From positions 1-64,000 of the forward strand of contig JAJKFJ010023691.1 in NCBI GenBank assembly GCA_027382625.1: a stretch of 64,000 bases of DNA, given 5' to 3'. The translations under genes were made by a program, and so were the position numbers. This DNA comes from Tetmemena sp. SeJ-2015 (lineage: Eukaryota > Ciliophora > Spirotrichea > Sporadotrichida > Oxytrichidae). Positions 1-12,547 of the stretch are shown in pieces (positions within the stretch are counted from its first letter, which is position 1; each line of letters begins with the position of its first letter). The notes beneath the pieces are model-generated. The model was not told the DNA's origin. It saw only the letters and a program-made list of their open reading frames with translations, and did no database searches.

Positions 1-292
1 TCATTCATCGCTTCTCAGAGGTACTTGAAACAGCCAAGCGATTCAAAGTTGTAGTGCTCTTCAACGCAGAGTACTCACCCTGGCTCAATCCTATCGAACA
101 GCTCTTCTCATTTGTGAAGCTGCAGCTGCGCTCACGCAAGATAGCTAGAAAGTAAGATTGACTGCGTCCTAACTCTACAGAGAGAATCTAGTCTCAGCTG
201 TGGCCGAGGTGCTCTAGAGAATGACTGCAAGCGATGTCAGCAAGCTGTGGGTGCTAAGTATCAAGAAATGGCTCTAGACAATCAGGTTCGGC
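1..292 (+). mobile_element. 3' end of a Tc1/mariner-type (TBE-like) DDE transposase, degenerate
   Basis: With TAA/TAG read as Gln, the first ~157 bases encode a peptide containing YSPWLNPIEQLFSFVK. This is the classic C-terminal catalytic block of Tc1/mariner/IS630 transposases (the YSPxLNPIE box carrying the last acidic residue). A TGA follows at about 156, but another frame continues with a plausible C-terminal tail (LVSAVAEVLQRM ... WVLSIKKWLQTIR) to about 290. The copy is therefore frameshifted or interrupted. TBE transposons of hypotrich germlines encode a related 42-kDa transposase, and assignment to TBE is inference. The element is truncated by the window edge; no terminal inverted repeat could be identified. 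Confidence 0.8.
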
Positions 293-412
293 TTCGTTTG
301 AACAGTGGTCAGCAGCAAAATCAGAGCGGCAGAGTTTGAAATTAAGTGCCACTAATTTGCATTTGTCATCGTCCGCATTCTAGTAGCAACCTATTCATAT
401 ATTTATCGCACG

Positions 413-551
413 GTCGTATATTTTATCTGCAGCAGTATAATTCTACCAGCCGAGTCGTAATTTTATCCGCCAAGGTCAAATCAGGAGTAGAGTAAGCAGA
501 TTCTGTCGATCTGAGTCCAATTATTCTGGCACGGGTCTAATATTATCCTGC
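413..551. repeat. Degenerate ~20 bp tandem repeat beside the transposase remnant
   Basis: Related units of the form GTC-TAATTTTATCCGC begin at about 413, 434, 454, 474, 514 and 535, so the period is 20-21 bp with one unit unrecognisable (near 494). The block lies between the transposase remnant and the UGGT fragment and may be subterminal transposon sequence. No coding frame is evident across it. Confidence 0.55.
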
Positions 552-1619
552 ATATAGGAGAAGACTTTAAGTGTCTGAGCTTGAATTAATTTCTCCAATT
601 TTGACTTCACCCTTGATTCTTACAATAATAGTTTTTATAAGATTTCCATTAGAAGCGGCAAGCTGCATGCTTCATTGTTGAATTTGTACCTAATGGCAAG
701 ATTCTTGTTTCTGAATTGTCTTAGCACCCTATTATAATCTCCCCATTTTTATTGCAAGTCCTATAAGTCCAAATATATAACATAGATGCTCTCTTCAAAA
801 ATATTCCCCAACCTTACTTTCTCTCTTTCATCTCCCCAAAACTTAAATGCAATTTAAAGTTATACTCTTACTTTTAAACTCGTAGTTAGTGATCAATTCT
901 CTTAAGTAGGGAAATTAATAAAATATCATTGAGAGAAGACTAGACTTGTTTGAGTTACCTTCTGAAAAATCCTATCGCTTTAAATAATAGTCTTTTACAT
1001 TATGATGGATAAATATAGCTACTACTACTATGAATTAGTTTTGAAGTTCTCTATATCGTCTAGTCCGCAATAAATTTGCTTTATTCGAGATATTCCTTGC
1101 TAATAGACTAAGGAGTCTAACCCATCTTGCCCCCTGCGTTTTGGTGAAATGGGTTTTGGTAGAGATGCCTCTACCATCCACACTCTACACACTTCAGTGC
1201 CAAGCAACTTGGACTGGTCACTCTCTAGCTAATGATAATACTCTAGTCACTTCAAAAAAAGAAATTTGAGATTTAATGCTTATTTTGCACTAGTCTGTTT
1301 TGATCATCCGGATTATCATACCAGGAAATTATTTAAATTAAATAAAATGATTCTAAACATTTTGATGTTAAATTTGTTATAAGTTGATTGGATTCTGAGA
1401 GTGATTGGATAGAAGTAATTCCCAAAAGCTACTCTCATTGGAAAAATAAATTGCCTCCCACTGGTAGAATATTTGTGGTTTCTTGCAGTAGCTGCTCAAG
1501 AAATCAAATTAGAGTTATTAAGTACATTAAATAAAAATGGAATTTTTAAATTAGACTAAGTCTGTGGAGCAATAAGCTAAGGGAAGGAGAAAGGCTGCAA
1601 GTAGAACTAAAATTTTCAT
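540..1619 (-). pseudogene. N-terminal fragment of a second UGGT paralogue
   Basis: Reading leftward from an ATG at 1619 gives a clear signal peptide (MKILVLLAAFLLPLAYCS), then FYQWEAIYFSNESSFWELLLSN, WYDNPDDQ, EYYHQLESDQSKLLGTEVC, and finally a segment ending YNRVLRQFRNKNLAIRYKFNN. Each block matches, in the same order, the N-terminal part of the neighbouring UGGT gene at 8.6-9.9 kb. AT-rich, frame-breaking gaps (IESs or introns) separate the blocks. Homology stops near the tandem repeat at 413-551, next to the transposase, so only roughly the first 300 codons are present. It may be a truncated duplicate, or MDSs whose continuation lies elsewhere. I treat it as a partial or broken gene; its expression is unknown. 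Confidence 0.6.
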
Positions 1620-2221
1620 CTTGGTCAGTATGCGTGTTTAAATACTTTTTATTTTAAATTCAAGGTTAGTTAAGGCCTTTAGTAAGTAAAATACTGGATC
1701 AAATATTGCTTTATAATAAGGGGGAACATATAATTCTATAATTAAAAATAAACTGCGATTTCTTTATTTCTTTTAATCCCTTTTTAAAATGGGTTATATT
1801 TACTTAGATATATTTTTCCTTCATATCAATTTATATCATGGGATAATTTCAGAAAGATTTCACTTCCCTTAATTTTAAAATAAAAAAATTCCATTCTTTG
1901 TTTGTGTATGCAAAATGCTTTCAGCAATATTAGTTTTTACGAATCAACTATTTAAATTAATTCAAAAGCTCATCTACGACTTTGTAAGGCCAAGTCATGG
2001 AGATTGAAAGGAATAATTACCTATCAAATTTATTTTAAGATGCACCAATATTTTCCTCCAATGTTAACATTTAATATTTCTTGAGTAGCTAGAAACTCTA
2101 GATTTTTAATAACTTTATAACTTTATAGTTTTTGGAATTTAAATTCAAAATAATATTTTCTTGCACTTATAAATATATCCAAAAAGAGAAAGATTTAAAT
2201 ATTTTATGTAATTTTTCGTTA

Positions 2222-5200
2222 TCATAGCTCCTCCTAATTAACTACACTTTAATTGTCTTCAATCTCTAAACCCTCCAATTTATTCTCTTACTATTGCAAT
2301 TAAAAATTCTACTAACTTCCATTACTAGACAAGAGCGAAATGACTTGATCAAATTCGGCTTCGAAATTTTCACAGACTCTTTTTGCAATTGAGATTTTAT
2401 TTTCTCTATTCGCATCTTGGAAGTCAATGACCCTTGCCTCCTGCTTTTTATCTGGATCACAAAATGCCTCCGCCCAACTCCATTCATCTGGCAGTTAAAA
2501 GATAGGCACACTCATTTAGTTTACATTCACAAAATCTTGGTTCAAATTGAAGGGGTCGAAGCCGTTATCCTTAACTGCTTTATTGTAAACTGAACTATAA
2601 ATTAAAGACAAGCTTTTGAGATAGATTAAAATTAAAATTAGATTGCAAGTTTATACTTAAATAGTGAAGTCACTGAATTTCTTCTGTCTAAAGGCTTGCA
2701 AATTCACTGTAAAAAGATTTAGAACGAAGTACTTTGAGCCAACTGCTGCTTTAAATCTTTTTAGGTATTTAAAGTGATCGTAACCAGAACCATTAAAGAA
2801 CGAGCAATTTAAATTGTAATAAATTTATTTATGAAATTTATAAGTGTGCTGTAAATGCTCTACGATACCGAGAGGGAAGTCTTTGATATATTTTCAAATT
2901 ACTAAAGATATAAAGTTTGTGCATATATTACTTCAATAAATGAGATTCTTAAGTCAAATATGACGATAAAATGAAAAATAAATTAAATTAATTTCGTTTT
3001 TAGCCTATAGATAAATAAATTAAATTATCTATTTGATATCAATGTCTTGAAGCAATCTGAAATCACTTCTGTGGTTATGGCACTAGTCAGCATCTTTCTG
3101 TATGAACCTATGTATATAGTGAGGCATGTAGTGCTCGAAAAGCATGACTCTCTTGTACTCCATGATGGTGGTGAGTTGGAAATCCTGGTAGAGTATTTCC
3201 TTAGGCCAGGGGTAGTTAATGAATTCTACTTCAAACCGCTGAGAGTGCAAGCTCTGCAATTTTCTTAGATGTTGTTTGATGTCTGGGCTGAGGAAGATAG
3301 TTTCAAAAAATAGGAATCTGTAATTCTCTTGGGGGAAGTAACTCAAAAGCTAGTTTATTTGATATAATGCAAGTGATTCATAGAGAGCTCCTGATACACA
3401 GAACAAAATGTTCACTTTATCATTAAAATTAAACGTCTTATTTACTTTGGTATCGATTTAGCCGAACAGTAAATTTCTCAAATTTTAGGCTTATCTGTTT
3501 AAATTAAAAGTATCTTCTCTTTTTAAAAGTGTTTATTTGAGTTGGATTGAAGTTGAGGATCTAGGCTATAGGATTAAATAAAACAATAACTAAATATTTT
3601 GTTTATGGATAGAATTAGTGAAATTCGAGTGATTCAAGTTTAAGCCTCTGATAGGCAGCTGCTTCATATTTGACAATATCAAATTCTAAAGTCTCTGTAT
3701 CAATTAGGAAATAAGCACCTGGAGAGTCTAAAATAATGTGAAAATGATTACCCGCTATAGGATAAACGTCTTTAATGAATTCTCCTGATATGCTGAGAAG
3801 ATAGTACTGTTTATAATCAAAATATATATTTCTAGAATGAAAATATTTAATTCTTTTAAAATTAAATTAAACTCCAAGTTAAAATAATTTTCAAAACAAA
3901 AATACTTTTCTCGACCTTTTTATTCTAATAAATAAGGATTTGAAATTATTTGATATAAATTAATAGAACTTAAAAGAAGATTTTAATAAAATTAAAATGT
4001 TCACCAAATCAAGGAAAAATAAAGCAAGAGAGAAATTTTTTACATAAAATCAAATTGCAGATATTTCTCTGTTATAATTTATCTTTAAATTGCTATTTTT
4101 AGGAAGTTGAAAATGATATTGATTCTGATGCAATTAAGTAATGGAAATTTTATTGTAAATTAATTCTGCTTTTTTTCTTCAAATAATATCTGTTGAAGAA
4201 TTATCCCTAGTTAAAAATATATTATATAAGATATTTCATAAATTAAAATTAAAAATTAATAAAAATGTTTTCTAGGACTATAAACATTAAGGAGATTATA
4301 ATCGAATTCTTTTTGGAAAGTTTTGGAAACTATCTTTTATCTCATTAATTTAAAACAATTTTGACTTTATAAATTAATCTGAGCTTTATCTTATATATGA
4401 TTGGCTTTACTGTTTCATAATTCTCCTTCTTTCGATCTTCTTCTCTTTATTATATTAACAAGTGTATGGCAATTAAGCTTATTTGACTCGACATACCGTT
4501 TTTGCTAATTATAAAAGGGGTTTAAAAAACAATTATTTTAAGAAAATAATAAAAGTAAATTATACATTTTTACCAGTAAATAACTTTTTTTATATAAATT
4601 TTGAGTCACCCAGAAATATTTTGACTGGATGAGATTAATCAGCTTGCTCATTTTTAAACTTGGAGGCAAAGCCATCGAGCTGTTCTATAATAAAACCTTG
4701 AGTTCGCATGCTCTCCAAGTCAAATACTACTTTCTCTCTTTCCTCGTTCATCTCTCGCAAAAAGTATTCTCTGAAATTAAATTAAATTAAATGGTTATTA
4801 AGTAATAAATTTGTTTTTAATTGAATACAGATAAATTAAAATATTTTCATCTTTTAAATAAAAATATTTAAGAAGTATTTAAAAAATAATACAAAGATAA
4901 TTTTATTACTAAGAGTTAAAAAAAGTAATTTATTCAATTATACTATTCCTATGAATCCTCAAAACTTTTCCAGAAAAGTTAATTTAAAAATAATTACAAA
5001 GTAAACGGTTAATAAAAAATAAAATTTATTTGCAATTAAACTATTTTGTTATTAGGAATTTATATTTTTGATTAATTGTAAGTTATTTTAGGAAAATTAA
5101 AAATGATAATTAAATTCTTGCAAATCCACAACGAGGATAAGACATCAAGTAAATGAATGTCTAGAGATTATCATTATAAATTTATCAATGAATTTTCAAG

Positions 5201-8200
5201 AAGTAAAAATATTTTAAGCTGGTAGTAGTGAGTGTGAGCCTCTAAAATTTCAAGTCCCACTTGATGATGCATGAAGAAATTCGCTTTAATTTTCAAAGGC
5301 AGCTCTATTTCTTTCAACAAGGAAAAGAGAAGCACAGCATTTCTAGATAGAGCATGAAGCTTTATGTATATATCCATTATTTACATGTGACTCTTATCTG
5401 TCGTAGTATCATTTGGTATTTTTTAGAAGTCTTTATAAATTTGAGAATACTTTGAACTGCTTTACTTCGCAGCCAGGCAGTCGAAATGCTGAATCTAAAA
5501 TTTAGCATACTCATAATAATTTTATCTCATCTTGAGTGTCTTCAAGAATTCCTTGAATGTTTATTAAATTCATGAGATCTAACTTGCCACCCTCTTGAAA
5601 TACTTCTACATAAAAGATAAATAAAAAGCATGAGTCATTAGAAAGTCATATCTCTCAGTTTCGTCCTCTATCGCTCTAACTAAAGAAGTTCTGGAAGCTT
5701 CTTCTGTTGATAACTTTCCTTAGTCAATGCAATTTCCATATTTAATAAACTAAAAATCATTCAATAGAGTGTAATTAAAATATTAAAGTCCGTTAATGAA
5801 GAGAATGAGTTAACTAGGCTTGCAAGTTTATCCAAAATTACTCCTGGAAAAATAAACTCTCTCATCGTCGTATTAAATACTCTCGAGATAAGTATTATCC
5901 CTTACTCTATCAAAATCTGGATGCTCCAATAATTTTAAACTTTCTATGTGTTCTGGTTCTATTTGATCATATCGGACAAATACCAGTTGGACTTTTTTAT
6001 TTTCTTCAAATGAATTCTTTTCCTTAAAATGAATTTTAAGTTAACTGATTTCATCAATTCTGTTTCCGATTTTTTAATGAAATCTTAAATTTAAATATCA
6101 TTTATAAATACTTCGATTCTAAGCCAGTTGCGGATATTTTACTTGAGTTTATTATGTTCTGTATGATTGTAGAGCTCTTTTTTCTCTTTTATAAGTGCCT
6201 GCACCAAGCGAGAGTTGCTAAATCCAAGATCTTATTTAATAAATATTAAATTTAAAGTAAATAAATTACTCACTGATTAAATCTAAACAAGTTAATTAAC
6301 AAAATAAATCTTAATTTTACATTTAAAGGCTCTCTTTAAAATTTTCACTTCATATTTTTTCCTTAAAAGTTCTTAAATGAATAAGACTTAATTTATTTTA
6401 TGAAAATCTATGTCCAAAATTAAATGAGCATATAATATATATTCCCATTAAATGAGAAAGATCTGCAAACATGAGTAAAGTTTTATTGTTGAACTCTGGC
6501 AAGTCTTTAAAACTAAATCTTAAAATTTACAATAAGTTTATCTTATAACAAATAATATATATTAAACTCTGGATAATGCATTCTTGCAAAAAGACAAGTA
6601 GCGCTCCACTTTAATCTTTATCTCGATTAGTAAACAATTTAATAGAAATTAATTAAAAGAAAACTCTTTTTAAAGTCTCTAGGGTATTTTTATTTACTTG
6701 ATTTATCAGTTATGAAACTATTATCTATTTAATGAATATATTTCTCGATTACAGAATCTGCGAACGTCACTTTATTTCAAGACTCTTTGATTTATCATTA
6801 TTACAATATTTTAAACGGCATCATCTTCAAATACTAAGAATAACGTTAATATATTTAAACTTTAATCAGCGTAGAAACCATATTTTTGGCAAGCATCCTC
6901 CACATCCATCATTTTAATAGCAGATAGTTGAATTATTTTTAATCCAAATTAGATAAATGCATTTATTTATATTTCTTATAATTCCCTTGGTGTTCAGCAA
7001 CTCTTCTTTGATAATCTAGAATTAATTGGATAATTATTATTTCTACTCAACAGATGATTTATAATTCTCTTCTGAATTCGTATATGGTTGCTACTTCTCG
7101 TTTTATTCTTTATTGTGTAAAATTATAAAGTTACAAGCAACAACAATAATTTTAATATGTATGTTTAAATAAGTTGAGTTCTATGTAAATGTCTTTGGAG
7201 CGAGATAAATGGGAAAGAGCCTTAACTAGCATTTCCAACTGATTTTAAATACATAGCAAATATAAACTAGGATTTTAGTGAAGCAAGTTGTTGGGGTTGA
7301 ATAACACAGTTATAGTTATGATAAACTTTTAAAAAAATGTATAAAATTCTGTCTTTTTTATTACAAAATGGATTATTGAAGTTGATTGCACTCAGTTCCT
7401 TTAAAATGCTGATATGTCTAATTCGATCGAGTTACTTTTCACTCGGCTTCAAAATTAAAATAAAAAATTTAAAACTTCGTAAAGGTTAATTACCGCTGAA
7501 CCAACTCCTAAAAGAAGAGTCTTAAAAACTAAATAATTTAGGTTTTAAATAACTAACAAAATAATATATTTTCTACTTTAAATCTATGGTTTTTATTACT
7601 TTTACTTATATTTGAAAGATAGATTAAAATGAAATTTAAGTCTTATACTATGATATTCTACTTAACTGGAGGTGTTATCTTGATTTTATATAGATAAATT
7701 CAAATATATGGCCATTTATTGATCGTCTAGGAGCAAAGAATACACATCGAACCAGGGAAGAGCATCCGAGGAAGTAAATCTCAAAATATTTTCTAGCAAC
7801 TAAACTCATAGATATTTTATTATAAAAATTACATACTTTTTGTTTCACTTTACTCTGGGTTTTTAGTTAAGGAGGATAGCTATAGAACGTTTCTATAGAT
7901 TTATTGAAGTTGATAGTTAAATAAAATGACCAGATTATTCATTATCTTTTGAAATAAAGTTAAAAGCCTTGGGGTCTGAGATTCTCTCGTCCAATACCAA
8001 ACATTTATACCCAACAATCTAATTGTAAAATGATAATTTTTGCATAAAAATAGCTAAAATATTTAATACAATGGCGAATTCATTTTGGGTAACATGCAAA
8101 TTATTGTTTTCAACTATTTCTAAGTTAATTATTTTTAAATGCTGCTAGAATACATTATCAAACTTTGAGGGAAAAGGGATGTCTCTCACTCTGTAGTCAG

Positions 8201-9914
8201 GAACAGAACTGATTATCTAATCTACTTCTTAAATGGAATTTACTACTGGTAACTATATTTAAATTTATATCAAAACTCTTTATTGAAAATCAACTTGCTT
8301 AATTATTTATAAAAAGAGTTATTAAAATCTCTCTTAAAAATAGCACTAGTTTATAATTATAAATTTAAATTATTTAAATTTTTATTTTTATTTTGGTAGA
8401 GAAATAAGCCTCATTATATGATATAATTATCTATGATTAATTAGCTAAAATAATTTAAAATATTTTTTGACATAAAAAAGATTTAAGTTCATTAAGTTTG
8501 TTTAAAATTGCATATGTTTTAATTTAGACTACTTATTGCGAATTTTATAGTTTAAGAAAAATTAGAATGAAATTTTAATATCCTAAAATAAAAAATGATA
8601 TATCTTTTATGACCCTCTATTTTCTTCATTCTTTCGTGGGATTTAATTTTTCCATGGAGTTTAAGTTTTAGAGTGTCATTAAAGATGTCCTGTGGATGAG
8701 GAACTCTCTTATCCCTCATGTCATCCACTTCAACTAAATGTAAATAAATTAGTGTATATAATTAAAATTTACAATTCTATATTTACATATATTATTTTTT
8801 ACTTTATAGTCAATGGAGATGCCTCTTAATTTCTCAAAGTTTGATTAATCCCCGCTATACTGATTATATTTAAAAACAAAACAAAATAGTAAGTATGAAA
8901 TAATTAAAATGAGTTGCACCACTTCTGCATTCGTGGTTGTTAAATCTATATCTGAGGAGGACGTTGCGTTTTTATAATTTGGCAAGTGCTCTTTAGTAAG
9001 TAGCCTTGTTGTTGCTGTAGTCTTGTAAGTCTATATATAGGATGAAGTAGCGGTCCTCATACACATTTCCAATCCAAATCTTTTCATTTTCATCTCCTAA
9101 CAACTCTAATAACTAAATGGAAGATTAATAATTTATTATTTAACTCGAAACTACGAAGAATGTCTTCAACAAAGGGAAGCATAAAATAAGGAAGGGTGAG
9201 GTTGGAGGCGCTTTCAGATTTCTCAGAATCCTTCTGCTTTGAAAATTTAAATTCCTTATAAAACACTAATCACTATAGTATAAAGAAATAGAAAATGTAT
9301 GGCCTGAAAAGTTCTCAATCTCATTAAGGCCACAGCTGACATATTGCAATTTAGAAACTGCTTATTTGGGGTTGAATTAAAGACTATCTGCTTGCTAAGT
9401 TTCTTGGATCTTTAAGTTTAGAGGTGTTGCGACCACCATCCATGCTTCGCAATCTTCAGTCCCAAGTATGCTAGATAGATCACTTTCAAGTTTGTGGTAG
9501 TACTCTCAAAATATAGGATTTAATTAATTATCTAGCCTTGTCTAATCATCTGGGTTGTCATACCATGAAATAATTATTAAAATAATTAAATTGAGTTAAT
9601 TTAAATATCTTCTTCTGGTAAATAATAATCTTGGTGTGATGAGTTAAAGAGTCTGTCCCAAAACAAGTTCTTATCTGAAAAATAAAGCGCCTCCCATTTG
9701 TAGAATTCTTATGGTTTGCGACAATAATTGCTCAAAAACTCAAACTAAACCTATCTTAGAACTTACAAAAGCTCTTATATTTTTTAACTTTCTAGGTTTA
9801 GACGAGATCGATATAAGTAGCAGAAGCACTAATGATTGCACTAAGTAAGAGTGCCACAATATTTAGGATTGCTCTAGTATTTAAACTACTCTTAAGATAT
9901 AGACGAGATTTCAT
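2222..9914 (-). CDS. UDP-glucose:glycoprotein glucosyltransferase (UGGT), many IESs
   Basis: UGGT is the ER-lumenal folding sensor that re-glucosylates misfolded N-glycoproteins. The start at 9914 gives a hydrophobic N-terminus (ILNIVALLLSAIISASATY), followed by FYKWEALYFSDKNLFWDRLFN, which resembles the first thioredoxin-like domain of UGGTs. The GT24 catalytic domain is recognisable near the C-terminus (3.4-2.2 kb). It shows DKVNILFCVSGALYESLALYQ, FEVEFINYPWPKEILYQ, a retained DAD metal-binding motif in RFIQKDADQ, HFKYLKRFKAAVGSKYFVLNLFTVN, and PIFQLPDEWSWAEAFCDPDKK, ending in NQEEL and TGA at 2224. The order is linear. The span is long (7.7 kb for an expected ~4.5 kb) and extremely AT-rich, so non-coding inserts must be numerous. 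I did not resolve the 4-8.5 kb part exon by exon. The strongest alternative is a decaying copy. Confidence 0.72.
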
Positions 9915-10129
9915 TATTTATAAATTATTTTTGTGTAGCTATTAAAATAGTCGACGCTAGAAATTATATACTAGAAGAATAAACTTGCCTTCAAAATTGA
10001 TGAAATTAAGCTTTTACAGGGCACAATAGCAATATTTTACTTTTTAACTCTCTCTTTAATCCAAATCACACATTTAGCGATAGATTATTAAGAAGAATAT
10101 TAGAATCTAAGATTAGAGACACATTAACT

Positions 10130-12355
10130 ATGAAAGAAGACCAAATGGATAATTATTCATTATTTAATAATTGTGTTAATAGCAGACTTCTAATGACTAA
10201 AAAGAGAAAGCAGCAAGCTACCTACCACCCACAGGTTGGTCAAGCAAACAAGCGACAGAGAACTGAAGATGGCCATCCTGAAGATAAACCCAAGCGAGAT
10301 TACTCTCTATTGATGGACGGAGCAGCCAAAGATAGCAATACTACTGAGTCAAAGTAAAAGAGCAGACTTGCTTAAGTTCTTGAAGCAGAAGCTGAAGGTC
10401 AAAACCTAGAAATCACCTTGATAGACTTGACACGCAAAGATGCTCAATAAAGATAAAGTAGAGTTGCAATTTATGTTTGCCATGCTAGTCACTTAGCAGG
10501 AATCAATATAAAGGCGAAGGAGAGCTTTGTCAAAGTGGAAACTCTTGATAAGTATGACAAGCTTCTAAAAGAGGGCATGGATTTCAATTTCAACTCTGCT
10601 CAGGATTTCAATCCTGATGCTGATTCTTCCAAAGTTGCAGAGATATCTTTTTTTCTTCTAAGTTTTTTTTAATTTTAGAAGCTCTGGGATCACTTACTTA
10701 ACCCTATAAAGTTCTAAGGTTTCGAAAAACTAAGACAAGGAAAGCACGCAGCAGTCGTTATACAAAGAGGAGGATAAGGATTCTCATATGACTAAAAGGA
10801 TCCAGAAGACGATCTGAAATTAATTCATACTTGTCTTTGTATGATCTCATAAGCTTGAAAATGATATAAGATTACTTGAAGATGGAAATTCCTCAGCAGA
10901 AATTGAAGTATGGCACTGGAATAGACTTGTAAAGGAACATAAATAGAAAGTCATTTAGCATGAATTAGCCTTCAAAGGACTCTTTAGTCGAAATGGACTA
11001 TCTCATGGATGCCCTTGAGACCTAAAAGTGCTAACTTACTTTAAGCACTGCTGCCGAATTTTCAATAAGCTTGGCGAAGCTGCTTTGCCTCTCAGATGAA
11101 TTATTCTCAACAGATATTACGAGCTTAGTTTCACTACAATACTATTTAACCTCGGAATTGCAAGTGAAGAATCAAATGTCTGAGATTACCTCTCAGACCT
11201 ATGATCAATTTGTGCTTATCATGCATGGAAGAGTAGGTTATAGAATCTTTGGAGGCAATGATGAGAAAACTCCAGTATTTAAAGCAACACTCAGGAAAGG
11301 CGATTTGATCTTCATCCCTAGAAATGTCAAGTATCAGACCAAGACTACTCTATAGGTAGGATAGACAGAAGAACAGAGCTATTGTTTGTAGTTGAATCTC
11401 TGCTTGAAAAGTTGCCCATCAATGTTTGCTCTTGTAGAGTCAGGTCTGTAGTCTCTGTAAGAGAATAGGAACCCTGCTTTTGGGAAAATTGCACAGCTTA
11501 TTGATACTGGAATAGCACATGACATATATGATAAGCAAGAAGCCAACCTGACGAGGTACAGAGAAGCAGTAGATAAGATAGCAGAGGCCTTAAAGAGCAA
11601 GGAAACTTTCGATAATCTTCTCTTCTAACAAAGAAAGCAATTCATGAAGAATAGATAATGAATCATCCTATGTTCTTGTCGTTGTATTTTATATAGTGAG
11701 ATAAGCACCCTAAGAAATGATGCAACCAAATGAAACTGAAGGGGATGACCTAGATGAAGAAGAGAAAGAGTCTGATGAAGAAATGAATGAAGATGGCTTC
11801 TTATAGAATATGACGGAGGAGAAATTTGAAGAGCTCAAGAAAAAGTCAGCTAGCCCGCAGCCAGTTTCTAACTCCTAACCTTTAAATGGATCTGCGGCCA
11901 ATAAATTAGCGCAGGTGATTGATGCAGATGATGCAATAGAGTTCGATTAAAACTTTTCTGAAGTCAAGCTTTGCTCTAGAAATGGAGCTTTCATGAGATG
12001 CAACAAATTTAATTTTAGAATAAAGTGGGACAAAGTATGAGTAAATATTTCAAGTACTCCTGATTTAAAATTTTTAAAGAGAAGTGTTGAATAAATAAGA
12101 GGAGCATGATAATATAATCGAAAGAATCTGTTCACATCCATTCGCAAAATTGGCTTCAATTAAAAAGAGTATACTATCATTTTCCTATTTCATGATATTA
12201 AGTAAAAGAATTAAACAAAGTCCAATGAGTCGAATATAAATCTTGTTAAAATAAGTCTAAACTTTCGCGAATAAATAAACTAGCTAGCGAGGTATTTTTT
12301 CCCAAGAGATAATTTTATCTATTTACACTTAATTTTATGTATTAACTCCTTATGA
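10130..12355 (+). CDS. RIOX/NO66-MINA53-like JmjC protein, iron ligands missing
   Basis: The basic N-terminus (KKRKQQA ... NKRQRTED) suggests nuclear or nucleolar location. After a 45-nt GT-AG intron (10634-10678) comes KLWDHLLNPIKFQGFEKLRQGKHAAVVI, the N-terminal signature of ribosomal oxygenases. Then come KYGTGIDLQRNINRK and a cupin core, FVLIMHGRVGYRIF followed by LRKGDLIFIPRNVKYQT. Family members have H-x-D before the first strand and a distal His in FPRGTIHQ. Here these are S/T-rich sequence and Tyr (VKYQT), so 2-oxoglutarate/Fe(II) catalysis looks lost. An acidic stretch (DDLDEEEKESDEE) precedes a winged-helix-like C-terminus. Three IESs (10841, 11653, 12033) restore the frame when removed. 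The 3' end is uncertain: a further possible IES with pointer AAAAGA near 12.17 kb leads to the TGA at 12353-12355. Confidence 0.58.
10841..10860. other. IES, 20 bp, pointer ATGAT
   Basis: ATGAT occurs at 10841-10845 and 10861-10865. Upstream, the frame reads CLCMIS... into a TGA. Excising 20 bp joins CMIQDYLKMEIPQQKLKYG in frame. Confidence 0.85.
11653..11698. other. IES, 46 bp, pointer AGATAA
   Basis: AGATAA occurs at 11653-11658 and 11699-11704. Without excision the frame stops at TGA directly after the first copy. With excision it reads KQFMKNRQAPQEMMQPNE and on into the acidic region. Confidence 0.88.
12033..12051. other. IES, 19 bp, pointer AAGTA
   Basis: AAGTA occurs at 12033-12037 and 12052-12056. 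Excision removes an in-frame TGA and gives RIKWDKVLLIQNFQREVLNK, a helical, coding-like continuation. Confidence 0.75.
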
Positions 12356-12547
12356 TCTCTCGCTACACCAATCTTATAAGCTAAAATATAATCCCGTATT
12401 TCTTTAAATCTTCACCACTGCATCTTCTGAAAGTTCATTCATCAGGCTTTTTATTATAAGCTTTTCATACTCCTGCGACACTCAGTTTAAGACTGCGTCA
12501 TACTCTGATTCTGCGCTAACTTAAGAATCAGTTGGATCTGTGGTTGC
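12356..12547. other. Spacer between convergent genes
   Basis: AT-rich sequence between the 3' ends of the JmjC-like gene and the first acyltransferase. No feature recognised. Confidence 0.5.

Noticed and set aside
10643..10680. IES with pointer AGA in the JmjC-like gene
   Set aside because: The AGA-bounded excision gives the wrong frame. The 45-nt GT-AG intron 10634-10678 joins correctly, so it is an intron.
10130..11945. CENP-C-like cupin identity for the 10-12 kb gene
   Set aside because: The upstream blocks (LLNPIKFQGFEKLRQG, KYGTGIDLQRNIN) fit ribosomal oxygenases better than CENP-C.
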